In this document: positions 1 through 7,959 of the stretch, piece by piece
Layout: every line of letters begins with the position of its first letter
How positions within the stretch are numbered: position 1 is the first letter of the stretch
Origin: Novosphingobium profundi
Lineage (GTDB): Bacteria > Pseudomonadota > Alphaproteobacteria > Sphingomonadales > Sphingomonadaceae
DNA length: 64,000 nucleotides
Assembly: GCF_020524485.1 (NCBI RefSeq)
Contig: NZ_JAIVLF010000006.1
Coordinates: 248,001 to 312,000 of the forward strand
Direction: 5' to 3'
Position numbers and translations under genes: made by a program
The notes under the pieces: generated by a model
The model's input: the letters and a program-made list of their open reading frames with translations, nothing else
Database searches by the model: none
Told to the model about the DNA's origin: nothing

Positions 1-982
1 GGCGGGGCTGGTTGTCGCCCGCGAAGAGGCCGATACCGACCTTGACGCCCGCCTGGACCATGCGCCCGACGTTGGACTGGGTCGCGCCCAGCACCTCGAA
101 CTGCTCCGGCAAGTCGCGCAGCGGCATGGTCAGGACCGGGACGCCCGACGCGGCAATCTCGCTTGCGACCATCCAGCCCTCGCTCGCGCCGATCAGCACG
201 AGTTTGAGAGCGGGAAACTCGCTCTTGAGGGCCAGCACGGCGCGAATGTCGGAGGCACGCTCGACATGGACGTAGAGCGCCTGTTCACCCGAGAGGACAG
301 GCGCGAGAGCCACCGCATCCGCGTGAGTCAGCAGCGCATCGGAGGCCCGCTCGACCGAGGCCGCCCCACCTGCAAGTGCCTTCGCCTCACGCAGCGCATT
401 GCGCAGCGTGACGTGCGCGGCCATGCGGCTGCCGCCAGCCTCACGCGCGCCGCCCTCACCCAGCACCACGAGCTGAAAGGCGCGCGGCGTGTCGACGAGT
501 GCGGCGTCCGCGCCCAGATCAATGAGCGCACCCTGCCCTGCAAAGATCGCGTTGCCCGGGAACGGCGTTACGCTGGCGCGCGTCACCCCGCCTTCGCGGC
601 TGACCGCGATATGCTCGTTGGCCGGGTTCAAGGCGGGCACGACGTCCAGGCTGGCGTTGAACGGGCTCTTGTCGGCGGAAAGATCGTTGCTGTCGCCAAC
701 CGCCTGCACGTCCCACAGGCCCATGTCCGAGACCGCCGCGAAGATGCCGGGCGTCACCCACTTGCCGGTGCCGTCCACGGTCTCGACCCCGGCCGGGACC
801 GCAACGCCCACGCCAGCAGCGACGACCTTGCCCCCTTGGACGAGCACGGTCGCGCCTTCGACGGGTTCGCTGCCATCGCCCGTCGCCAGCGTGGCGTTGG
901 TGACGGCAAGGTCCTGCGCGGACGCGGCAAGCGGCGCGGCGATGGCTGCCAGGCTGGCGGCAAATGCGAGGATACGGCTCAT
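1..982 (-). CDS. Exported amidohydrolase-family protein, partial (C-terminus outside window)
   Basis: The first ~327 codons of a minus-strand gene that runs off the left edge. The ATG overlaps the stop of the upstream amidohydrolase gene (ATGA), so the two are translationally coupled. The N-terminus is a signal peptide ending near ASAQ, so the protein should be periplasmic. The composite-domain start of the amidohydrolase fold is clear (VLVQGGKVVAAG, then KWVTPGIFAAVSDMG). At the place where active family members carry HxH (for example PGVIDAHSHLG in the neighbour) this protein reads VSD, so the first metal-binding motif is absent. It may be a catalytically altered or non-catalytic partner of the neighbour. 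Substrate unknown; the POT peptide transporter upstream suggests peptide or amide compounds. Confidence 0.8.
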   Translation of the reverse strand, partial: MSRILAFAASLAAIAAPLAASAQDLAVTNATLATGDGSEPVEGATVLVQGGKVVAAGVGVAVPAGVETVDGTGKWVTPGIFAAVSDMGLWDVQAVGDSNDLSADKSPFNASLDVVPALNPANEHIAVSREGGVTRASVTPFPGNAIFAGQGALIDLGADAALVDTPRAFQLVVLGEGGAREAGGSRMAAHVTLRNALREAKALAGGAASVERASDALLTHADAVALAPVLSGEQALYVHVERASDIRAVLALKSEFPALKLVLIGASEGWMVASEIAASGVPVLTMPLRDLPEQFEVLGATQSNVGRMVQAGVKVGIGLFAGDNQPR

Positions 983-2361
983 TTCACGTCTCCTTCACCG
1001 GGCTGACCAAGTTCGAAATCGCTGACCGGACGCATCCGGGGATTGGTGGCGTCGAACAGCATTGCGCCATCGATCCAGACCTTTTCCGGGCGGGTGTAGA
1101 CCGAGAGCGGATCGCCATTCCACAGGACGACATCCGCCATCTTGCCTTCCTCGAGGCTGCCGGTCTTTTCGGCGATGCCCGCCGCCTTGGCCGCGTTGTA
1201 GGTGAACCAGGAAATGACCTGGGCGTCGGGGATCTCAATCCCCATCCGGCGCCCCGAAGCCTGCGCCTTGGCCGCGGCCTGGTTGAGCCGCTGGATGCCG
1301 TTCTGGTCGTCCGAGTGGATGACCACGCAGGCACCTTCCTTGGCGATCAGCGCGGCGTTCTCGGGGATGCCGTCGTAGGCCTCCATCTTGAAGCCGTACC
1401 AGTCCGCCCAGACCGCCGAGCACACGTCCGCCTCGCGCAGCATGTCGGCGATCTTGTAGCTCTCGACCGCGTGGTGGAAGGTGGTGACCTTGTAGCCCGC
1501 CTCCTTCGCCATATCGAGCACGAGCGCCATTTCCTCGGCGCGGTAGCAGTGGTTCTGGACGAGGATCTCGCCCTTCAGCACGCCCTCGAGCGTTTCCTTG
1601 GCCAGGTCGCGCTTTTCGTGGTCGCCTTCCATGTAGGCCTTGGCGTCGATCCAGGTCTGGCGGTTGACCGCGAAGTTGCCCATGCGCGTGGACGGCTTCA
1701 TCCCGCGCGAGCCGTAGACGCGCTTGGGATTCTCGCCGCAGGCCATCTTGAGCGAATAGGGCGCGCCCGGGAACTTCATCTGCTGCACGGTGATCGCGGG
1801 CACGTTCTTGAGCATGACCGAGCGCCCGCCCATGAGGTTGGCCGAACCGGGCAGGATCAGGAGCGAGGTCACCCCGCCGTTGGCCAGCGCCCGGCTGAAG
1901 CCGGGGTCCTGCGGCCAGACCGAATGCTCGGCCCAGACATCGGGCGTGGTCGGTGCGGTCGCCTCATTGCCATCCGAATTGGCATCGACACCGGGCGAGG
2001 CGTAGTCGCCCAGATGCGAGTGCGCGTCGATAACGCCCGGCGTCACGAACTTGCCGGTGCCATCGATGCGGTCGTAGCCTTCGGGAATGGCGAGGTCGGA
2101 CGCGCCCACGGCCACGACCTTGCCCTCGGCGAAGAGCACCGTGCCGTTGTCGATCCGCCCCCCGCGCCCGTCATAGACAGTGGCGCCCACGAGCGCGGTC
2201 GGGCGCCCGGGATAGGCCTTGTAGGTCGAGGCGTAGGGCACCTCGCGCGACGCCTCGGCGTCCTTGTCCTTCGTCTTCGCCTGCGCGCCCGGCGCCAGCG
2301 TAAGCGCGAGGGTTAGCGCCAGTGCGCTGCTCCACCGCCCGATCTGCGACGTCATCCTCAT
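979..2361 (-). CDS. Exported metal-dependent amidohydrolase (imidazolonepropionase-like)
   Basis: 460 residues. A signal peptide (hydrophobic run ALALTLALTLAPGAQA) precedes an amidohydrolase barrel. The metal-binding HxH is present in PGVIDAHSHLGDYASPG (near residue 115). Further likely ligands are His in ILVQNHCYRAEEM and in TTFHHAVESY, and Asp in VVIHSDDQNG. The C-terminal composite domain ends with GKMADVVLWNGDPLSVYTRPEKV, typical of the imidazolonepropionase/dihydroorotase-like superfamily. The exact substrate cannot be read from sequence. It is the first gene of a coupled pair and lies 66 bp downstream of the POT transporter gene on the same strand, so uptake and periplasmic hydrolysis of peptide-like substrates is a reasonable inference. 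Confidence 0.85.
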   Translation of the reverse strand: MRMTSQIGRWSSALALTLALTLAPGAQAKTKDKDAEASREVPYASTYKAYPGRPTALVGATVYDGRGGRIDNGTVLFAEGKVVAVGASDLAIPEGYDRIDGTGKFVTPGVIDAHSHLGDYASPGVDANSDGNEATAPTTPDVWAEHSVWPQDPGFSRALANGGVTSLLILPGSANLMGGRSVMLKNVPAITVQQMKFPGAPYSLKMACGENPKRVYGSRGMKPSTRMGNFAVNRQTWIDAKAYMEGDHEKRDLAKETLEGVLKGEILVQNHCYRAEEMALVLDMAKEAGYKVTTFHHAVESYKIADMLREADVCSAVWADWYGFKMEAYDGIPENAALIAKEGACVVIHSDDQNGIQRLNQAAAKAQASGRRMGIEIPDAQVISWFTYNAAKAAGIAEKTGSLEEGKMADVVLWNGDPLSVYTRPEKVWIDGAMLFDATNPRMRPVSDFELGQPGEGDVK

Positions 2362-2427
2362 GTGTCATGCCCCTGCTTGAAAGAACTCCGGCCCGATCAT
2401 TGCTGACCGGGCCGGAGGGTTGTGTCC

Positions 2428-4014
2428 TTAGTTTGGCTTCACCTCGGGGTGAACGCCGCCTTCCTGGGCTTCGAGGCCCGCTTCGCCCTGCCCGGCAAGA
2501 TCGTCCTCCGCGCCGTCGTCGCGCAAGCTGTCGAGGTGCATGAGGCGCTTCACCAGCGGGCTGAGGACGAGAACGGCAACGCCGATCCCCACGCCATACC
2601 ACCCCACCGTGTTGTAGACGCCCAGCACCAGTTCCTTGCCCGCTTCGCCGCCTTCGAGGCCATCGCCGCCGGCCGCCTGCGAGATAAGGCCCGCCGCAAA
2701 GTTACCCGTCGCCGAAGCGAAGAACCAGGTGCCCATGATAAGCGAGGCCATGTGTGCGGGCGCCAGTCGGTTCATCGCCGACAGGCCGACCGGCGAGAGG
2801 CACAGCTCACCTGTGGTGTGGAGGAGATAGATCAGGAAAATGAAAAGCACCGGCACGGCGTTGTCCATTCCCGCAGCCTTCGCGCCCCAGACGAGGACGA
2901 GGAAGCCAAGGCCCACCTGGATCACGCCAAGACCGAACTTGAACGGAGCCGAAGGCTCGAACCCGCGGCGGCCCAGCATCGTCCAGACCCCGGCGAAGAG
3001 CGGAGCCAGCAAGAAGATGTAGGCCGCATTCAGCGACTGGAACATCGAGGCAGGCGCCTCAAAGCCAAGCATGTTGCGGTCAACCTCGCGATCGGTGAAG
3101 AGCGAAAGCGAGTTGCCCGCCTGCTCGAACAGCGCCCAGAACACGATCGACACGAAGATCAGGAACAGCGCGGCGAAGATGCGGTCGCGGTCATGTCCGG
3201 GCAGCTTCACGACCGAATAGAGGATCACGCCCAGCACCAGAATGCCGCCGAAGATACCAAGCAGCGTGCCGACCACGGCCTGGTTCTGCACCAGCCACCA
3301 GCAAGCCAGCACGGCCACGAGGCCGACGCCGTAGAGCGCCCATTCAAAGCCCTTCGACAAGGGCTTGGGCGCTTCACCGCGGCCCATCAGGAGCGGCTTG
3401 AAGACGACGAAGACGACAAGGCCGAGCAGCATGCCCACGCCCGCCGCACCAAAACCATAGGACCAGCCGTAGACCTCGCCCAGATAGCCGCACAGCAGCG
3501 AACCGAGGAAGGCACCGAGGTTAATGCCCATGTAGAAAATGGTGTAGGCCGGATCGCGGCGCGCATCGGTGCGCGGGTAGAGCTGACCAACGATCACCGA
3601 GATGTTCGCCTTCAGGAAGCCGGACCCCACGATGATGAAGGCCAGCGCCAGCCAGAACACGTTGAGGCTGGCCGCATCCTGTCCGCCCGAACCTTCAAAG
3701 CCCATCAGGAAATGGCCGAATGTCAGAAGTATCGCGCCGTAGGCGACCGCCTTGCGCTGCCCCAGATAGCGGTCGGCAAGGTAGCCGCCCAGCACCGGTG
3801 TGATGTATACGAGCGCGGTGTAGGCGCCGTAGATGACACCCGCTTCCCCGTCCGAGAAAAGCCAGTGCTTGGTCAGATAGAAAATGAGCAGCGCGCGCAT
3901 GCCGTAGTAGGAGAAGCGCTCCCACATCTCGGCAAAGAACAGGACGAAGAGGCCTTTCGGATGCCCCAATATGGTGCCGCGGGCATCCCCGCTTTCGGCA
4001 TAGTGTGTCGCCAT
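2428..4014 (-). CDS. POT-family proton-coupled oligopeptide transporter
   Basis: 528 residues from the ATG at 4014; an upstream in-frame start would add 19 residues that look non-coding, and the protein from 4014 begins like the family (HPKGLFVLFFAEMWERFSYYGMRALL). The ExxER-type motif (EMWERFSYYG) in helix 1 is the hallmark of POT/PTR transporters and couples proton movement to di/tripeptide uptake. FYMGINLGAF and the 12-14 hydrophobic segments also fit, as does the late NSLSLF and MGTWFFASATGNF. Inner membrane. It is the first gene of a minus-strand set with the two amidohydrolases and is divergent from ihfB. Confidence 0.92.
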   Translation of the reverse strand: MATHYAESGDARGTILGHPKGLFVLFFAEMWERFSYYGMRALLIFYLTKHWLFSDGEAGVIYGAYTALVYITPVLGGYLADRYLGQRKAVAYGAILLTFGHFLMGFEGSGGQDAASLNVFWLALAFIIVGSGFLKANISVIVGQLYPRTDARRDPAYTIFYMGINLGAFLGSLLCGYLGEVYGWSYGFGAAGVGMLLGLVVFVVFKPLLMGRGEAPKPLSKGFEWALYGVGLVAVLACWWLVQNQAVVGTLLGIFGGILVLGVILYSVVKLPGHDRDRIFAALFLIFVSIVFWALFEQAGNSLSLFTDREVDRNMLGFEAPASMFQSLNAAYIFLLAPLFAGVWTMLGRRGFEPSAPFKFGLGVIQVGLGFLVLVWGAKAAGMDNAVPVLFIFLIYLLHTTGELCLSPVGLSAMNRLAPAHMASLIMGTWFFASATGNFAAGLISQAAGGDGLEGGEAGKELVLGVYNTVGWYGVGIGVAVLVLSPLVKRLMHLDSLRDDGAEDDLAGQGEAGLEAQEGGVHPEVKPN

Positions 4015-4368
4015 CGACCCCGGAATTCCCTTGATTGATCGTGTTGTTCGGCCCTGTGCGCCGCACAGCAAAGGGGCGCGGGCCGCGTATGACGGGCGAG
4101 CCTAGCGCCAAAACGGTCATTGTGAAGGGGGGACCTTGCCTCGTGCACACCCATGTCACGGCGCGAAGGCCCGCGATTCGCCCCGGAAATGGACGGGCAA
4201 AGGTTAGGCGTTGCGTCATGCGCCATGAAATGTCATTTTCCCTTTCGACGCGGACGTTTGAATACGCAATTTTATGATTCGAAGGGGTGCGGCCCTTTTT
4301 TCGGGCCGCTGTTGGAACCAGTTCCGGAATGTCCGGCGTGGTCGGACCCGGTGCAATTGGGGGATGCA
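4015..4368. other. Intergenic region between divergent POT transporter and ihfB
   Basis: 354 bp without a supported gene. The ihfB-proximal half is relatively AT-rich (around 4225-4280), as expected for promoters, and holds two dyads listed separately. I could not assign convincing -35/-10 boxes. Short reading frames here look like chance frames. Confidence 0.5.
4289..4329 (+). promoter_or_regulatory. Consecutive dyads in the ihfB leader
   Basis: GCGGCCC at 4289-4295 pairs with GGGCCGC at 4303-4309 around a T-rich loop. It is followed by GGAAC-CA-GTTCC at 4314-4325 and the overlapping palindrome TTCCGGAA at 4322-4329. They end 40 bp before the ihfB start codon. They could be an operator or a leader hairpin; the T run is in the loop rather than after the stem, so it is not a standard terminator on the plus strand. 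Confidence 0.4.
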
Positions 4369-4650
4369 ATGATCAGATCCGAACTGCTGCAGGCACTCGC
4401 CAAGGAAAATCCCGAACTGCGTGCCGAGGACGTGGAAAGCGCGCTCGACACCTTCTTCAACGAGATCGGCCAGCGCCTCGCCGATGGCGGTCGCGTGGAA
4501 CTGCGCGGTTTCGGCGCCTTCTCGACGCGCCACCGTGACAGCCGCGTAGGCCGCAACCCGCGCACCGGCGAAAGCGTGGAGGTCCCCGAAAAGCGCGTGC
4601 CCTACTTCAAGCCGGGCAAGGAAATGCGCGCCCGCCTCAACGTCACCTGA
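4369..4650 (+). CDS. ihfB: Integration host factor subunit beta
   Basis: 93 residues from the ATG at 4369, preceded by GGGGGA at good spacing. [17 protein letters not shown] followed by [14 protein letters not shown] is the IHF-beta/HU dimerisation helix pair. [16 protein letters not shown] and the DNA-minor-groove arm [27 protein letters not shown] match IHF-beta rather than HU, which would usually lack the Met-Ile-Arg-Ser start. IHF-beta pairs with IHF-alpha (not in this window) to bend DNA sequence-specifically. Length is normal. Here it stands alone on the plus strand; in many proteobacteria it follows rpsA, which is not visible here. Confidence 0.93.
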   Translation: MIRSELLQALAKENPELRAEDVESALDTFFNEIGQRLADGGRVELRGFGAFSTRHRDSRVGRNPRTGESVEVPEKRVPYFKPGKEMRARLNVT

Positions 4651-4747
4651 CCAGGCGGGCCGCGCCGGGGCCCGGAGCTTCGCGCGCGCCTGCAAGTTCC
4701 CCGTTGCCGCCAGCCCCGCGATCTGCCAGATCGCTGCCCACGCCTGT

Positions 4748-4832
4748 GCGGGCGTGGCGGAATGGTAGACGCCGGGGACTTAAAATCCCCTGATCCTTGA
4801 TCGTGCGGGTTCGAGTCCCGCCGCCCGCACCA
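4748..4832 (+). tRNA. tRNA-Leu (anticodon UAA)
   Basis: 85 nt. Acceptor arm GCGGGCG (4748-4754) pairs with CGCCCGC (4822-4828), followed by A and an encoded CCA (4830-4832). The anticodon arm GGGGA-CTTAAAA-TCCCC gives anticodon TAA. A long variable arm follows, and the T arm contains GGTTCGAGTCC. All four arms are complete, so the gene is intact. Confidence 0.96.
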
Positions 4833-4907
4833 TACGCCTGTCCGGGACGGCCGAGCGCGGCCTGCCCGTGGAGCGCTCCTTGTCGATGCCTGCTTTCGAT
4901 CCTCACG

Positions 4908-6395
4908 TTGCCCGGCCCTGATCGGCTGCTGCGCCCGCGCCATCTGGCCGCGCTGGCCCAGTGCCCGCGTCGTCTCTGGCTGGAGGTCCATCGCCCCGAG
5001 TTCGCGCGAGCCACGCCCCATTTCGAGAGCGCGCCCTTCGACATTCACGAACTGGCCCGGGACGACGAAAACGCAGGCATCCGCCTGGGACCTCACGAAT
5101 GCCACGAAACGGCCCTGCGACGTACCCGCCAGATCCTCGCCGCCGGACACCCAGGTCCTATCTTCGAGGCCCGGTTCGTCCACGAAGGCCTCGTGGCCGA
5201 TACAGACCTGCTCACCCGCGATCCCTTGGCGCCGGGGCGTTGGCGGCTTACCGCCGTCCACAGAGCCACCAAGCCCAAACCCCACCATGTCGCCAGGCTG
5301 GCGGCCCAGATGTGGACCCTCGAACAGAGTGGGCTAGCGATCTCGCGCGCCCAGATCCGCCATATCGCTTCCAACTTCGTTCTCGAAACGCCAGGGGAGT
5401 ATCGCGGCCTCTTCACCGACACCGACGTCACCGCCTCCGCGCGCGCGCAGCAATCCGACATGGCGGATCTGCTCGGGCAAGCCCGCCGGGTCGTTTCGGG
5501 ACCAGAACCGGACTGTCCGACCGGTCCGCATTGCCGCAAGCCAGCCCCCTGCCCCTTCGCCCCGCACTGCCAGGCGCTGGAGGGCGCGCCTGAATGGCCG
5601 GTCACGCTTCTGCCGGACGGAGGCGGACGCAAGTGGGCCCGCAAGGGCGTGTGCGACCTTCTCGAACTCGACGCAGCGACAATGGCCAAGCCGCGCGAGG
5701 CCCGCATCGTGGCGGCCACCCAGAGCGGCACCCCGTTCCATGACGCCCAGGGTGCGCGCCGCGCCATGGCGTCCTGGAGTTGGCCGCGCGCCTGGCTCGA
5801 TTTCGAGACGATCGCCGCCTCGGTTCCGCTCTGGGCGGGCACCAAACCCTACCAGCAGGTGCCCTTCCAGTTCTCGCTCCACCTCGAGCAGGCCGATGGC
5901 ACGATGGCCCACCATCAATACCTGTGCGTCGATGGCAACGACCCGCGGCCGGGCTGCGCGGAGGCACTGGCGCGCACGATCCCGCCCAACGCGACCATCA
6001 TTGCCTACAACGCCGGTTTCGAACGCGCGATCTTGCGCGCGCTGGCACGCCAGGTCCCTGCCTTCGAAGCCCCCCTGATGGCGCGGGCCGAACGCACGGT
6101 CGACCTGCTCCCCGTCGCCCGCAACCACTGGTACCACCGCGACCAGCGTGGCTCCTGGTCGATCAAGGCGGTGCTGCCCACGATTGCGCCGCAGCTCGCC
6201 TACACGCAGCTTGCCGTTCAGGACGGCGCAATGGCTCAGGACAGCTTTCTGGAAGCCAGTTCGCCCGCCACCTCGCCCGAGCGCCGCCGCGCGCTGGAAG
6301 AGGCGCTGCGGGCCTATTGCACCCGCGACACTTGGGCGATGGTGGTCCTCGCCCGGCGACTTGCCGCCTCACAGGAAGGGCGCGCGAACGAATAG
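4908..6395 (+). CDS. DUF2779-type protein: Cas4-like nuclease joined to DEDD/RNase H-like domain
   Basis: About 495 residues if it starts at the TTG at 4908; every in-frame ATG/GTG/TTG further upstream lies inside the tRNA gene. The start is therefore uncertain. The N-terminal half looks like a Cas4/AddB-type PD-(D/E)XK nuclease: CPRRLWLE near residue 19, and a later Cys cluster (CPTGPHC...PCPFAPHC, about residues 203-220) that could hold an Fe-S cluster with the first Cys. The C-terminal half carries WLDFET (about 296), YNAGFERAIL (about 366) and YCTRDTWAMV (about 470), which match the D/E, D and D positions of DEDD 3'-5' exonucleases. This layout matches my memory of DUF2779 (PF11074), whose biological role is not established. 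It directly follows tRNA-Leu; no cas genes or arrays are nearby. Confidence 0.75.
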   Translation: MPGPDRLLRPRHLAALAQCPRRLWLEVHRPEFARATPHFESAPFDIHELARDDENAGIRLGPHECHETALRRTRQILAAGHPGPIFEARFVHEGLVADTDLLTRDPLAPGRWRLTAVHRATKPKPHHVARLAAQMWTLEQSGLAISRAQIRHIASNFVLETPGEYRGLFTDTDVTASARAQQSDMADLLGQARRVVSGPEPDCPTGPHCRKPAPCPFAPHCQALEGAPEWPVTLLPDGGGRKWARKGVCDLLELDAATMAKPREARIVAATQSGTPFHDAQGARRAMASWSWPRAWLDFETIAASVPLWAGTKPYQQVPFQFSLHLEQADGTMAHHQYLCVDGNDPRPGCAEALARTIPPNATIIAYNAGFERAILRALARQVPAFEAPLMARAERTVDLLPVARNHWYHRDQRGSWSIKAVLPTIAPQLAYTQLAVQDGAMAQDSFLEASSPATSPERRRALEEALRAYCTRDTWAMVVLARRLAASQEGRANE

Positions 6396-6561
6396 AGGCC
6401 GCCTCGGCCCGTGAAAGTTGGGACCATACCTGATCCCGCCCTGATCCCGGCGCATTGTCAGCGCCCGTACCATCGGTACAGTAGCTCGGGCATCGCCGCG
6501 CCGTTCCATCCGCACCGCGAGGCGCGCGCGTCCGAACACAGACAGGGGCACCGCCGATTTC

Positions 6562-7905
6562 ATGACCACACAGCACGTCCTTCCGGCACGCTGCCATGCG
6601 TCCGCGCTTCCACATACACATACAAAAGCACGTGCATGGAGCTTCGCCGCCAGCCTGGCTGCCCTTGCGCTGGCACCCCTGCCCGCCGCGGCGCAGGACT
6701 ATGACAACGAGGCCAGCCGCCTCCTCGCCAGCCCCAGGTTCGAAGCCGCCCAAAAATCGCTCGCCGCCGACTACGACACCATTGTCGCCGATCTCATCAC
6801 CCTGACCGAGATCGAGGCGCCCCCGTTCAAGGAAGCCCGGCGCGCCGCGGCCTACGCGCAGATGCTGAAGGCGGCCGGACTCGAGAAGGTCCAGACCGAT
6901 GCCCAAGGCAATGTCATGGGTCTGCGCAAGGGTTCGGGGGGCGGCCCGCTGATCGCGGTCGCCGCACACCTCGACACGGTCTTCCCCGAAGGCACCAATG
7001 TCACCGTTAAGCGCGAGGGCAACCGCCTGACAGCCCCCGGGATCGGCGATGACACCAGCAGCCTGCCGGTGCTCCTCGCCTTCATCCGCGCCATGGACAA
7101 GGCCGGGTACACGACCAGGGCCGACATCCTGTTCCTGGGCGATGTGGGCGAAGAGGGCCCGGGCAACCTTCGCGGCATGCGCCATCTCTTCAACGAAGGC
7201 CCCTACGCGGGCAAGATCGACGCCTTCATCTCCTTCGAGCCGGGCAAGGCCGGGCGCATCACCCATGGCGGCATCGGCTCCAAGCGCTACACGGTGACCT
7301 TCAAGGGCCCTGGTGGGCACAGCTATGGGGCTTTCGGACTGGTTAATCCTGCCTACGCAATGAGCGATGCGATCACCCAGTTCGCCAGGATGCAGGTCCC
7401 CGCCTCGCCGAAGACGACCTACAGCGTGGGGATCGTCGAGGGCGGCACCTCGGTCAATTCGATCCCCTTCGCGACTTCGATGACTGTCGACATGCGCTCG
7501 GAGAGCGCCGAGGAGCTGGCAAAAGAGGAAGCCGCCTTCCTCGCCATCCTGCCCGGCGCCGCCGCGCGCGAGAACGCCGCGCGCTCAACCGAGCAAGGCG
7601 AGATCACCTATGAGACCACGCTCATCGGCGACCGTCCGGTCGGCCTCACCCAGCGCACCGCGCCCATCGTCGAATATGCGCGCGCCACCAGCGAGGCGAT
7701 GGGCTTTAAGGTCCGCTACGGCAGCAGTTCGACCGACAGCAACCTCCCGATGAGCCTGGGCATTCCGGCCGTTACGCTTGGCTCAGGCTTCACCACGCAC
7801 CGCGCGCACTCGCTCGACGAGTACCTGGAACTCGACCGCGCGAGCGACCTTGCCAGCATGAGCGCCGGGCTCGCCACGCTGCTGCTCCTCGCCGAGGCCG
7901 ACTAG
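6562..7905 (+). CDS. Exported M20-family metallopeptidase
   Basis: 447 residues. The N-terminal signal peptide is long (charged stretch, then FAASLAALALAPLPAAAQ). Di-zinc M20 motifs are in order: AAHLDTVFP (His and catalytic Asp), GIGDDTSSLP (bridging Asp), LGDVGEEGPGNLRG (catalytic Glu-Glu), and a late His in TTHRAHSLDEYLEL. The dimerisation-domain GPGGHSYGAFG is also present. It should cleave peptides or N-acyl amino acids in the periplasm. It is the first of four same-strand genes with the Asp-box propeller protein and two TonB receptors, which supports a role in peptide scavenging. Confidence 0.88.
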   Translation: MTTQHVLPARCHASALPHTHTKARAWSFAASLAALALAPLPAAAQDYDNEASRLLASPRFEAAQKSLAADYDTIVADLITLTEIEAPPFKEARRAAAYAQMLKAAGLEKVQTDAQGNVMGLRKGSGGGPLIAVAAHLDTVFPEGTNVTVKREGNRLTAPGIGDDTSSLPVLLAFIRAMDKAGYTTRADILFLGDVGEEGPGNLRGMRHLFNEGPYAGKIDAFISFEPGKAGRITHGGIGSKRYTVTFKGPGGHSYGAFGLVNPAYAMSDAITQFARMQVPASPKTTYSVGIVEGGTSVNSIPFATSMTVDMRSESAEELAKEEAAFLAILPGAAARENAARSTEQGEITYETTLIGDRPVGLTQRTAPIVEYARATSEAMGFKVRYGSSSTDSNLPMSLGIPAVTLGSGFTTHRAHSLDEYLELDRASDLASMSAGLATLLLLAEAD

Positions 7906-7959
7906 ATCCGAAGGAGGCGCGAGCGCCTGGCGCCACGACACATTTTAAAGGGGGGATTG

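Noticed and set aside
4797..4907. Upstream in-frame start for the DUF2779-type gene
   Set aside because: It would begin inside the tRNA-Leu gene, so translation from there is implausible; the TTG at 4908 is used instead.
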